NCBI GenBank assembly: GCA_027493875.1
Contig: JAOSJX010000002.1
Coordinates: forward strand, 1-64,000
DNA from: Deltaproteobacteria bacterium
Lineage (GTDB): Bacteria > Lernaellota > Lernaellaia > JACKCT01
Reading direction: 5' to 3'
Length of the DNA: 64,000 nucleotides
Position 1 is the stretch's first letter. The number at the start of each line of letters is the position of its first letter. Positions 40,266 to 50,406 of this stretch are shown one piece after another. Both the position numbers and the translations under genes were made by a program. The notes below the pieces were generated by a model, which worked only from the letters and a program-made list of their open reading frames with translations, was not told where the DNA came from and did not search any database.

Positions 40266-41736
40266 ATGTCCTCCCCTTCCCTTCCTCGATCACCCGAAAT
40301 TCGGACGGCTCTTATTTTGTGCGTCGTTCTCGCGGCGGCGGCGCGGTTCGCGGCGCTCGCGTGGCTTCCCAACGTGGAATCCTCCGAAGCCGAGGCCTAT
40401 AGCAAGCTGCATCTATTTCTCCAGTGGATCGAATCGCCGCTCTTGTATCCCGATACGAATTTCGCGCCGCTTCACATGCCGCTGCTTTGGCTGCCGTGGA
40501 AAATCACGGGCGAGCTTGTCACGGCGAATCGCGTCCTCGGCGCGTTGATGTCGGTTGCGTTGATCGTCCCTTTCGCCGCGTTCATCCGGCGCACGCAATC
40601 CGACGAAACGGCCGCGGCCGCGGCGGGGCTCCTTATTTTTGCGCGCTGCCGATACTGGTCGGCGTCGTCACCCTGTCCGAGGGCCGTATCTTCTGGGGTT
40701 CGCGTTGACGCTGTGGGCCTTTTCGCGACTTTCCGATCCGCAAGAGCCGCTCGGCCGTGGGTTGGCGGTTTTCGGCGTCTGCGCGGCCGCGGCGATGGCG
40801 CTGCGTTTCGAGGCGTGGATGTTTCTTCCCGTGTGGCCGATCGCCCTGTGGCATAGGCGCGGCCCGCGCGCCGGTCTTCTGACCGCCGCCGTCCTGACGC
40901 CCTTCCCAATTTTGCACATGGTGGAGTCCGGCTACCGCGCCGGCCATCCGCTGCGTTTTCTGGTTCAGGCGCAGCATGTCGCGATCGCGCAGAAGGCGCC
41001 GCGCCGCTCGCCCACCGCGCGACGGGTTGGTTTCTGACCTTTATCGACGTGCTTGGGCTCCCGCTGTTTGCTTTTGCCGTCGTCGGGGGTGATCTTCGCG
41101 CTTGTTACCGGCCGCGGGCGTTTTGCGGCCGTGCTTTTTCTCTGGCACTTCGCCATCTCCGAGACGCAGGCGATCCGCGGCACGCAGGCGCCGCAACTGC
41201 ACCGGTACGCCTCGTTGATGGTGTTGTTCCTGCTGCCCGGCGCGGCGCAGATGGTGGCCGAGGCGGCCCGGCGCGCGCGTTGGACGCGGCGCCGCGCCGT
41301 GATTTCCGCGGCGGTGATGGGGATGATTTTGTCGGCGATCTCCCTGCCATATTTGGGGCGTGTTAAGGAGCAAAGTCTGTGGCAAACCGACGGGCTGGCG
41401 GCCGCGCGGGCCCTACGTGGTGCGTTGCGGCCGAGTGACCGGGTCGTCCTCGGCGGCGAGTTGCACCCGGCAATCGTCGTGGAAAGCGGCGGGCGGCGCG
41501 GACAGTTTTATCAGTTCGGCCCGCTCAACCCGAACGGCTCCGAAGCCGACCTGGAGACGATGGTGGCAGAGTACCAACCGGCTTACGTGGTGGCCTACGC
41601 GTACGATTCCGGATTTGCGGCGCTGGAACTCGAAGACAAGGGTTGCCGCGAACTTTCGATCGCCGGGGCGGATTACCAACCGGCGAACCACCACGGGTTA
41701 TGGTGCCTTTTGAGGCGCGTTTCGCCGCCGTCCTAA
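40266..41736 (+). CDS. ArnT/PMT-like membrane glycosyltransferase, frameshifted
   Basis: This is a polytopic protein of about 490 codons. The first helix (TALILCVVLAAAARFAAL) is followed by an acidic loop (VESSEAEAYSKL) that fits the catalytic loop of GT39/GT83-type enzymes using polyprenyl-phosphate sugars. Frame changes near 40640, 40690 and 41010 join the ORFs (SEGRIFWG; then FALTLWAFSRL; then TGWFLTFIDVLGLP). The C-terminal soluble domain (LAAARALRGALRPSDRVVLGGELHPAIVVESGGRRGQFYQFG) lies in one intact frame. The start could also be GTG 40263. A glycan-transfer role outside the inner membrane is inferred. Confidence 0.65.
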
Positions 41737-41754
41737 GGATGGTAGAGTACGCGC

Positions 41755-42822
41755 ATGCCGTTATCCCCCGACGCAACCCCCAGGCTTGTGTCCCTCGGGA
41801 CCGCCAATCCGCCGGACCGTTACACGCAGGAGGAGATCCTTGCGCTCTTTCGGTGCGAGGACCCGAAGATCCGCGGCTTTTTTTTCGAACAGTCACATCC
41901 GGTCGCGGCATCTCGTGTTGCCGCCGATGGAGGACGACGGATCGGTTCCCGACGAGAACGGCACGGCCCTCCTGAAAAAACATCTCGACACGTCGCTTCG
42001 CATCGGCCGTGAAGCGGTCGAGGCGTGCCTTTCGCCGATCGGGCTCCGGCCGGAGCACCTCGACGCGCTGGTGACCGTAACCAGCACGGGCATGCTCTGC
42101 CCGTCGCTCTCCTCGCATCTCGGCCGCGCGATGGGTTTTCGCCGCAACCTTCAACGTGCGGATATCGTCGGGATGGGATGCAACGCGGGCGTGAACGGGC
42201 TGGCAACGGCGGCGCGCTTCGCGGCGGCGCATCCCGGCACGCGGTCGATGCTGCTCGCGTGCGAAATCTGCTCCGCGGCATACGTCCAGGAAATGGACCC
42301 GGTGACGGCGGTCGTCAATTCGCTTTTCGGCGACGGCGCGGTGGCCGCGCTCGTCGTTTCCGGCCCCGATCCCGGGCCCGACGCGGGGCCGAAGCTCCTC
42401 GACTTTGAAGCCTACCTATTGCACGAAGCCGCGGCGGAGATGCGCTTCGATTTCGTCGACGGTAAATTCTCGTTCTATCTCCGGGCGCGACGTGCCGTAC
42501 GCCATCGGCGAGCACGTCGGCCGACCGGTCGGCGCCCTGCTTTCGCGCCACGGATTGCGCAAACGGGACATCACCGCATTGGATCGTGCATTCCGGCGGC
42601 AAGAAGGTGATCGACGCGGTGAAATACAATCTCGGGCTGACGAGTTACGACGTGCGTCACACGGAATCGATTTTGCGCAATTACGGGAATCTTTCGTCCG
42701 CGTCGTTCCTGTTCTCGCTCCAGGAACTCGGCCGCGAGAAGATCGCACGGGAGGGCGAATACGGGCTGGCGATCGCGATGGGTCCCGGCGTGTCGATCGA
42801 AACGGCGTTGTTTCAATGGTAG
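41755..42822 (+). CDS. type III polyketide synthase, DpgA-like, frameshifted
   Basis: This is a chalcone/stilbene-synthase-superfamily enzyme that condenses malonyl-CoA units on an acyl starter. The catalytic Cys lies in GMGCNAGVNGLATAA, the His in HWIVHSGGKKVID and the Asn in RNYGNLSSASFLF. Three frame changes are needed: a T8 run at 41878-41885 (one T too many; KIRGFFSNSHIRSRHLVLP results), near 42483, and near 42570. The corrected length is about 355 codons. Sequence style (NSHIRSRHL, GMGCNAG) and the following enoyl-CoA hydratase are like DpgA and its partner, which make 3,5-dihydroxyphenylacetyl-CoA. The product here is unproven. Confidence 0.82.
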
Positions 42823-42830
42823 GCGATTCC

Positions 42831-43585
42831 ATGAAATTCGGAAACGATCCGCGTGGATGTTCAGGACGGACTCGTCCGGCTGACGCTCGCCGGCGAAACC
42901 ATTACCGTTCGCATGATCGAGGAATTACAATCGGTAGGCCATTGGATCGAAGACGAATCAGGCGCGCGAGCGGTGATACTACGCGGCGCCGGTCCGTCGT
43001 TTTGCCGGGGCATCGACTTTTCGGATTTCCCCATCGGCGAGAAGCCGAATGTGTACAGTTTTTCAGGAAATGGGAAAAAGCGCTTCGCGCGTTCGAACGG
43101 CTCCCCCATGGTCACGATCGCGGCGATCGACGGTGAATGCCGGGGCGGCGGCGTGGCATCTCGCGCTTGTTTGCGACGCGCGCGTCGCGACGTCACGCTC
43201 TTTTTTTCATCTGCATGAGGTGCCGGACGGTTTCCTCCCGGGCATGGCCACCTTCCGCCTCGCGAAATTCATCGGTCTCGGCCGCGCCCGCCGCATGGCG
43301 TTAAGCGGCCGGCGCGTGGATGCCGCGGAAGCCGAGCGCATCGGGTTGGTCGACCGCATTTGCGCCGATGACGCCTTGGATCAGACGGTGCGGGAAGCGC
43401 TCGACGAGTTTCGCGCCATGCCGCCGGACGCGGTGGAGCTCGCCAAGCGCCTGCTCAACGAATCGTTCGCGGCGAGCTACGAAGATTTCGTCGGCGGTTT
43501 CCTTGCGGCGCAACACCGCGCCGTCCAAACCGACACGTTCGCGGCGCAACTCGGCAAGACGAATCCGTCCAAGTCGAAGGATTAA
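42831..43585 (+). CDS. enoyl-CoA hydratase/isomerase, DpgB/DpgD-like, frameshifted
   Basis: This is a crotonase-fold protein of about 250 codons starting 8 nt after the polyketide synthase. Landmarks are AVILRGAGPSFCRGIDFSDF, KWEKALRAFERL, VTIAAIDGECRGGGWHLALVCDARVAT (oxyanion hole) and LPGMATFRLAKFIGLGRARRMALSGRRVDAAEAERIGLVD. Frame changes lie near 42850, 43070, 43105 and 43150. In Dpg pathways crotonase-fold partners assist aromatisation of the polyketide made by the synthase. The pairing here suggests a similar role. The usual catalytic Glu positions cannot be judged reliably across the shifts. Confidence 0.8.
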
Positions 43586-43590
43586 AAGCG

Positions 43591-44342
43591 GTGGCCCTCG
43601 AGCAGCCCGGGCTCTCCCGTTTCCCATCGACGCCGCGGTTCTCCAGCGCATTCGCCCGATGCGCTCGGACGACGTGGCCGCGGTCGCGTCGCTTCACGCG
43701 CGTTACATCCGTCAGGGACTCTGGGCGCATCTCGGCGAGACGTTTCTTCGCACGATTTACGGGACGCTCCTGCGTCACCAGAGTTTTTTAGGTTACGTTT
43801 ACGTCGATGGCGATTCCGTCCTCGGATTCATCGCCGGCAGCACGGACGCCCCGGCGATGATGCGCGATATCTTTCGCCGGTATCCCGTCCGTTTTATAAC
43901 CGCCGCGGCGCTGGGTCTCCTGCGCCGTCCGTCGCTCATCGGCCCGATCCTGCAAACATTTCGTTATTTCGACCGCAGCGGCATCGCCGGCCTCGGGGAT
44001 GTCCGGGCCGAATCTCTTTTCTGCTGCTTCGAGCCGGAGTTGCGCGGCAAGCGGATTTCCGGCTTGATCAACAAAATCCTCTTCGACGAATTGGCGCGGC
44101 GCGGGCACCGCTACGTGAAGATCACGACGCGCGACGACAACGAGGGGGCCATCCGGCAATTGACGTCGTGGGGATTCGAGCGTCTTGGCACGTTCTCCTT
44201 TTACGGGCGTCCGATGATCGCCTGGCGGCTCGATCTCGTCTCTCTTCAGAGCGCGTGGAACGTTTCCCTTCCTCGTCTTCATGAGATATTCGTAAGCCAA
44301 GCGGTCGCCCCGGTGATCAACTTCCGGACGCCACGCGTCTGA
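43591..44342 (+). CDS. GNAT-family acetyltransferase
   Basis: This GNAT-fold protein starts at GTG 43591, with a frame change near 43622, or internally at 43659. IRPMRSDDVAAVASLHARYI is the beta1-alpha1 start, LGYVYVDGDSVLGFIAGSTD the central strands, LFCCFEPELRGKRISGLINKIL the acetyl-CoA loop, and DDNEGAIRQLTSWGFERLGTFSFYGRPMIAWRL the C-terminal part. The residues after WRLDL extend about 30 aa beyond a typical GNAT end. It follows the hydratase by 5 nt and is probably in the same operon. Substrate unknown. Confidence 0.78.
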
Positions 44343-44343
44343 A

Positions 44344-44721
44344 TTCCCTTCGGAGACCAACCCCCGCCTGCTGAGGCTGCTGCTCGGATTCTCGCCCTTG
44401 TTTCCGGAACGCGTCCGCGGCCCGCGCCTCGAGAAGCTGTTTCACGCGCCGATGTCGTTCATGAACTCCAACGTCGGCGTGCTGTGGCCCCGCTTCGACA
44501 ACGGCAAGCTCACCGCCGACAGCGTCATGACTTGTGCCGGCGATTGCGAAATCCTCGATTACGATGTGAACTTCTCGACCGACGAAAGCCTCGGCCACGG
44601 CCTCGTCGCCTACACCTACCGCAAGCGCTTCACCCTCAACTTCTCCGGCTACCGCGACCTGTTCGAACGCGAAACGATGGAGCGCTTCCTCGACATCATC
44701 AAACGGGAGTTGCTGGCCTAA
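44344..44721 (+). pseudogene. acyltransferase-like C-terminal fragment
   Basis: The frame is open from the GNAT stop with no convincing start codon. It reads PRLLRLLLGFSPLFPERV and then PMSFMNSNVGVLWPRFDNGKLTADSVM, GDCEILDYDVNFSTDES and TYRKRFTLNFSGYRDLFERETMERFLDIIKREL. This resembles the C-terminal half of condensation-domain or wax-ester-synthase-like acyltransferases that close with a DF-G/NF-GYRD strand. The N-terminal catalytic HHxxxD half is absent. It is either a 5'-truncated gene or the 3' part of a gene disrupted by indels. Confidence 0.45.
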
Positions 44722-44727
44722 AGGACA

Positions 44728-45825
44728 CTACCGTCCGCGTAAAGCCAACTCGATCGCGGTGAACGCTTGGGCGAGACGACGAGCCCCGCGTGATTCGTCG
44801 GGATCATGATGTTGCGCGCCCCTTCCAAAACGCACGCGCGCGGGTCCACCACCTGGTCGTTTTTCGCCATAATGCTGACGTACTCCACGCCATCGGGCAG
44901 CGTGCCGTCGTGCAGTTCTTTGAGATACCCGCTACCGGGCGTGATCTGCTTCAGACTTTTCATCAGCCAGCCGGACCACGGCATCGTGTACAGGCTCGTC
45001 TTCGCGATCGCCGCGCCGCGGAAGGGCGTGCCGATCGACACCAGCCGCCGCACGCGCGGCGCCCCGCCCAGTTTCTTGATGTAATGCAGGCCGATGAGCC
45101 CGCCCATCGAATGGCCGAGGATGTTGATGCGGTCCAGGTGATATTCCGCGGTCATCTGATCCACTTTTTCGGCGATACGTTCCGCGGAAATTTTGATGTC
45201 GTCCACATTGAAAAGACCGAGCGACACGGAAAAGACCGGAAACCCGATCGCCTTCAGGCGCTGTTCCAACAAAAACATCGCGCCGCGCGTGCCGAAGAAG
45301 CCGTGAATCACCAGCACCGGGCGCCGATGGCCCGCGCCGGGCTGGCCGAAATCCTTACCGGGGATAAAATCGCCCCGCGGCATCAGCCGGAGATATTGCG
45401 CGATGTCGACCGCGGACTGCGTCGCAATCCGCCGCGCGCGGTCCCATTCCTGAATCTTTTCGCCGACCGTCAGGCCCTTGTGCGTGAGGCGCGTCAACGT
45501 CAGGCGTAGCCACGGTCCGTCGCCGCGCGGTGCCCCGCCTTCCTCGTCCTCGACAACGCGCGCCTCGCCCAGGTAGGGATGCGCCTCGCCGGTGAGCGTC
45601 ACCTCGAGGTCGACCAGCGCGCCCACGGGCCAGGAATCTTCCGTGCGGATGAGAATCTCGAAACGCGAGATCAACGCCTTGTCGGCGACGAGGAAGTGCG
45701 TGCCGCGTTTGATGAGCACGCGGGCTTTGATCTCGACGAGAACGTCGGGAAATTCGTCGCGCGCATCGCCGGTTCCGGCGGGCTCGCGCCCCTGAAAAAA
45801 AAGCCGAGGCGGCCGACATCATCAT
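44728..45825 (-). CDS. PilZ-like domain fused to alpha/beta hydrolase, frameshifted
   Basis: The N-terminal about 110 residues (EFPDVLVEIKARVLIKRGTHFLVADKALISRFEILIRTED, GEARVVEDEEG, GPWLRLTLTRL) resemble a PilZ beta-barrel, but the canonical D/N-x-S-x-x-G motif is not seen. The rest is an alpha/beta hydrolase: VLVIHGFFGTRGAMF, ILGHSMGGLIGLHY, SIGTPFRGAAIA, NDQVVDPRACVL and TNHAG with the catalytic His. An A8 run near 45796 holds one frame change. A second near 44768 gives FTAIELALRGR and a stop at 44728. It lies 9 nt after the small membrane gene. Lipase or acyl-esterase activity is inferred. Confidence 0.75.
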
Positions 45826-45834
45826 GCGCGCCCG

Positions 45835-46127
45835 TTACGCCCCGTAGCGGAAAATCTCCTCGGGCGCCAGGTCCAGATCGATACCCAGAACGCGCGTGAG
45901 GATCAGCATGATCATCGACAAACAAAGAAGCAGCACCAACAGGCAGGCGAGCGACACGCCGCCGAGGATCGCCACGGTGATCAGGCTCGCGCTCGTCACG
46001 AGCACCGTGACCATCCCTTTGCCGCGAAACGGCGCCTCCGGCTCGAAAAGCACAACGGCCTTGCCGAGCTGCGTGGCGTGCTTGCGGACGTCGCCGAAAA
46101 AAGATTTTCGAGCATATCCGAGATCAC
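45835..46127 (-). CDS. small two-helix membrane protein, frameshifted
   Basis: The start at GTG 46127 is chosen because AGGAGG lies 7 nt upstream. A T6 run near 46103 needs one more T to join MISDMLENLF to FGDVRKHATQLGKAVVLFEPEAPFRGKG. Two hydrophobic helices follow (MVTVLVTSASLITVAILGGVSLAC, LVLLLCLSMIMLILTRVL), and the end is acidic. About 97 codons. No family is recognised; size and layout are holin-like, but its neighbours suggest an envelope role. Confidence 0.55.
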
Positions 46128-46178
46128 GGGCGTCCCTCCTGTCGGTCTCGCTCCAGATTACAGAAAAATGCCGCCGAC

Positions 46179-47386
46179 CTAAAGAGCCTCGCCGGCTTCC
46201 GCGCGGCGCGTCGGCGCCCAGGTGGCAAACGGCCGGCCGGTCAGAAAGCGCAGCCACGCGGCCAGAAGCGCCGTTTGCGTGACCAGAAAAAATGCCGTCA
46301 GCCGGACGATTTTGCCGAAAACGCGGACCACCGGGACGTGCCCTTCCTTACCGGCCGCGCGCGACAACACGGCCACGCCATAAAGTCCGACATTGAAAAG
46401 AACCACCTGCGCGACGAACCAAAGCAGGAAAAGCGGATGACGGGGCGACAAAAACGCGCTTGCCAGGAATTGCGCCGCCAGGAAAAACGGTCCCAGCCAG
46501 CGCAGAATTTTATGCCCCCAAATCATCGCGCGGGCCCGGTCAAGCGCGGTTCGGTCGTGCGTTTTCCAAAGCGCGGCGACGGTGAACAGCCCGCCCGTGA
46601 ACGTCCGAATCTTGCGCCGGTATTCCTGAGAGAGATCCTTCGTGCGTTTGACGTAGGCCGGCGCGCCGTCCGCGACCGTGACGCGGAATCCGCGCGAAAC
46701 GACCGAAAGCGGCACATAGAGATCGTCCACCGCCTCGGCCGGCACCTCCGGACGCAGAAAACGCCGGACCGCGAACAAGCAGCCCGAGACGCCGATCAGC
46801 GTTCCCGTCCGTTCCACTTCGAGGCGCCGAAGCTTCTTTTCGAATCCCGTGTATGCCCCCGCGCCGGCCGACGCGTCCGCGGAACTCGCCGCGCCGCTGA
46901 CGTCCTCGCCCGTTACGCATCCGATCGTCTCGTCGGAAAAACCGCGCACGAGGTGCCGGAGCGCGCCCGGACCCAACAAGACCGACGCGTCGGTAAAAAC
47001 GAGAATGTCGCCGGCGGCCTGCTCGCAGGCGAGGTTCTGCGCGAGGCTTTTTCCCCGGCGCTCCTCCTGGCGCACGAGTCGCACGCCGCGGTCTTCATAC
47101 GACCTGACGATCTCGTCCGTCCGATCCTCCGACGCGTCGGACGCCACGATGATTTCGGCCGTTCCCGGATAATCCTGCGAAAGAAGATCGTCGAGCTTCG
47201 CGCCGATGGCGTTCTCCTCGTTGTGCGCGGCAACGACGATCGACAACGACGGCCACGCCGCCGGTTCGGCCGGATCGGCATGACCGGCGCGCGGGCGGCG
47301 CTTCAGCCATAAGGGATACAACGCGAAGGGCGCCGCGAATCCCGTGAGGCACGCGAAAACAAAATCGCGAGAACGACGGCGGTCAC
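46179..47386 (-). CDS. GT2 family glycosyltransferase, membrane-bound, frameshifted
   Basis: This is a processive-type GT2 enzyme. A GTG start at 47386 overlaps the preceding stop (GTGA) and follows AAGGAG. The first helix crosses a frame change in an A4 run near 47362 (FVFACLTGFAAPFALYPLWLKRR). The GT2 core holds SLSIVVAAHNEENAIGAKL, ASDASEDRTDEIV, ILVFTDASVLL and VDDLYVPLSVVSRGFRV. Three to four C-terminal helices follow. About 402 codons. It uses a nucleotide sugar in the cytoplasm and probably passes the product across the membrane. Confidence 0.85.
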
Positions 47387-49384
47387 GCGTTCTCCTTCCG
47401 GTCCGGACGGAGAAAAGCCTGCATCTCCCGAATCCACCCCGCCAACATTGCGGCGACGGCCGACATGATCCGAAAGACCAGAAAGCTGAGCCGGTCGCTG
47501 CGCGCGCGAAACAAAAAGACCGCGAATGTGAAAATGCCCCGTCTCCAAAGCGCTGACGATCGCCATTTCCGTCAGTTGCCGCGCGTGAACGACCAGCCGG
47601 CCGCGCGGCAGCGGTTCGTGTTTATTCCACCGCATGCCCTGAAACGCCACCAGATACGGCGTGGGTTCGAGCGCGCGGATATAGTCTTCCACCAGAATCG
47701 GCGACGGCCCGAACGATCCGTCGCGGTTGAGATTCCAAATCTCGATCCCGCTGAGTTCTTCGACAAGCTCGCCGTCCCGCCCGATCTCCCCTTCGTCCGG
47801 CCGCGCCCATACCGACAGCCCACCGCGCTCGCGAATGGCGTGCGCCAAGGTGGAGGCGTTGTTCGTCGCCAGCGGCTCGCGGCTCGCCAGGGCGAGTATT
47901 TTCTTCTGCCCCGGCAAGTCGTAGGCGAAGCCCGGAATGAGCATGACCTCCCTCGCTGCTCTCGCGCGCGCACCGGTCGACAAACCGGGCGAGCGCCTCG
48001 CGTGATTGCCCCGTCGCGTTCCACGCCAGGCAAACGAACCGCAATTTTCGGCCGAGCGCCTTTTCTCGAATCTCCGCGACCGTCGTCTCGGGATCGCCGC
48101 CGTCCACCACCGCAATCAATCCGGGGTAGCGGTTCTGCGCCAGGCCGAACACGTCACGCAGACCGCGCAGCGCCACGCGCAACGTATCCACCGCCAACCG
48201 TTTGCGGATCACGCGGTACGGCTCCGGATCGTCGCGCGACTGGACTTCCCATCGCGTGGCCGGATCGTTGAAGTCGCGGAAGAACCGCGAGACGACCTCG
48301 ATCCGACTCGGCGCGCCCTCGCGGATCTTCATCGACGACGGCCCTTTCACCAGATACCAAAGGAGGTGCTCCAAATCGCCGAACAGCCACCGCGAACGCA
48401 CGCCGTAGCGCGGCGCGGGCGCGGACGCCGGCGCTTCCTTCAACGCCTCGCGGAGCGCGAGCACCGGAAAATCGATGCCCGCCGCCACGCCGAGCGCCAG
48501 ATTCGGCCAGAAAACCATGCCCACCGAGACGACGTGAATTTTCCCGCCCGGCAGGTCGCGCTTGCCCTTCACGATCATGGGACCGGAAAGCGCCAACTCG
48601 CCGGCGATTTTTCGCGCGTACGCCGCCAGGTCCGAAAGGGGCTCGCGCGCCTCCATCGGCGCCGGCACGCCGCCCGTCGGCGGCAGCTCCCAAACCGGCC
48701 GCTGGCCGAGTTCCGCGACGCACGTCCCTCGCGGAAAAACCCGACGTATTCTTCGACCTCGCCGAACAGCACCGCCTGCACGAGACACGGAAACGCCGAC
48801 GGCGGCATGTCGCGAACGAAGTTGACGAGTTCGTCCAGATTGTGCGCGACCTGCGAATCGATGCGCGTCAGCGCGTGCTCCAGGCGCGTCAGCTTGTACT
48901 TGGGTTTGAGAATGACGGGAAAATCGAAAGGGATATCCGGCACGCGCCGATTGGTCGGCACCACGATCTGCTTTGGGATCGGGATGTCCAGGTCGATGAG
49001 CATCGACGTCAATTCGAACTCGTCCTCGATCCGGTTCATCACGGACGGCGGCGGCAGGAGATAGGCCGCCCGTTCGCGAAGACGCGCCTCGGACCGGCCG
49101 AGCGCGGCCACGGAGTTTTCGCTGCACGGAACCACGGCGAGAACGCCGCCCGCGTTCACGCGTTCTTCGATGACCGCCGCGTAGGCGTCCGGCGCCACGA
49201 GGGGCGGCGGAACCATCATCACTTCGTGGGCGTACCGGCTGGCGAAGGCCAGCGCGTCCGTTCGCGACGCGGCCACCCCCACGGAAAAACCGGCGGCGCC
49301 CAACGACCGCGCCACCGTCAGCGCCGCGCGGGAATCGCCGTCCAGCACGATCACGCGCCCGGTTTGACGTCCCGCGCCCGTCAT
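47383..49384 (-). CDS. ATP-grasp protein with PHP-like C-terminal domain, frameshifted
   Basis: The first about 400 residues are a CarB-type ATP-grasp ligase: RVIVLDGDSRAALTVARSLGAAGF (Rossmann-like), DFPVILKPKYKL and RYLVQAVLFGEVEEYVGFF. The C-terminal about 190 residues resemble a PHP-family hydrolase fold (LIPGFAYDLPGQKKILALAS, AIRERGGLSVWARPDEG, LSGIEIWNLN). Frame changes lie near 48738, 47955 and 47545. The start (ATG 49384) overlaps the deacetylase stop as ATGA, and the stop (47383) overlaps the GT2 start. It sits in a polysaccharide operon, so it may add or remove an amino-acid-like substituent on a glycan. Confidence 0.75.
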
Positions 49385-50403
49385 GATGCCAGTCCCGACA
49401 AGAGAAAATCGAGCGCGGCCCCGGAAAACGCACCGCCCTCGTGCATGCTGAAGCGCGGCAGCCCGAATAAATCCGTCGCCCGGTTCGCAAATCCCGTATC
49501 CACGGTCACGGCGCACAAGTAACCCGCTCGGCGGACTTCCCGCGCGACCACGTCGTCGGCGTCGCCGTTCGGGTACGCGAAGCACGTCGGCGCTTCGCCG
49601 AGCTCGCGTTCCATGACGCGCATACTGCCCGACGCCTCCGCCTGATTCTCCGCGGCCGAAAGTGTCGTCATGATGCGGTGGCTCGCCGAGTGCGACCCGA
49701 AGCGAATCCCGTCCGCCGCCATCGCCCGCACCTCGTCCCAGTTGACGATTTCCCGCGGCCCGTCGCCGTCCACGTCGCCGATCCGTTCGAGAAAGGCGCA
49801 AACCTCGTCGAACTCGCCGCGCGGCAGCACCTTCGTTTCCAGCACCGCGCGGTCGATCATCAGGGCGAGCGGCGTCTCACGAATGAGCAGTTCCTGCACG
49901 AAGGCGGCACGGGCCGGTTGGCCTTCTTCGGGATAAGCGCGCGCGAGAATATGCCGCCGCTCGTAAACGGCGCGCATCGCGCGTTCGACGCGCGACTGCC
50001 AATAAACGAGCCCTGTTCCGATATAGTCGGTCGGCAGGAAAATCGTTGCGGGAATACCCATCTCGCGAAGAATAGGAAACGCGACCTCGTAGTTATCGAG
50101 CCACCCGTCGTCAAAGGTCACAATCGCGCACGGCGCCGCGGGCACTTCGTCCGTGAGGAATCCCCGCGCGAACTCTTCGAGCGTCAAAAAGCGAAAACGC
50201 CGGCCGAGCCATTCCAAATGACGGCGAAAAAGGGCGCGCGACACCACCATGCCCGGCTGGTACGCGTCGAGCGGCCCGTCGACGACGCGGTGATAGCAAA
50301 GAATCACCGTGCGCCCGCCCGCCAGCGCACGGGACGCGCGAAACGCCCCCAGCGCGGAAAGCGGCGCGTAAGCCGCCGACTTGATCGCCCGCTTCAAACG
50401 CAC
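49381..50403 (-). CDS. polysaccharide deacetylase (NodB homology)
   Basis: This intact 340-aa carbohydrate esterase 4 family protein has VILCYHRVVDG and IVTFDDGWLDNY (catalytic TFDDG, metal Asp) at the start, then FGSHSASHRIMTTL (metal His-x-x-x-His), AYPNGDADDVVAREVRRAGY and the C-terminal LPRFSMHEGG. A GTG start follows the aminotransferase stop by 3 nt. No clear signal peptide is seen, so it may act on the cytoplasmic side or be membrane associated. It removes N- or O-acetyl groups from glycan units. Confidence 0.88.
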   Translation of the reverse strand: MRLKRAIKSAAYAPLSALGAFRASRALAGGRTVILCYHRVVDGPLDAYQPGMVVSRALFRRHLEWLGRRFRFLTLEEFARGFLTDEVPAAPCAIVTFDDGWLDNYEVAFPILREMGIPATIFLPTDYIGTGLVYWQSRVERAMRAVYERRHILARAYPEEGQPARAAFVQELLIRETPLALMIDRAVLETKVLPRGEFDEVCAFLERIGDVDGDGPREIVNWDEVRAMAADGIRFGSHSASHRIMTTLSAAENQAEASGSMRVMERELGEAPTCFAYPNGDADDVVAREVRRAGYLCAVTVDTGFANRATDLFGLPRFSMHEGGAFSGAALDFLLSGLAS

Positions 50404-50406
50404 GGC

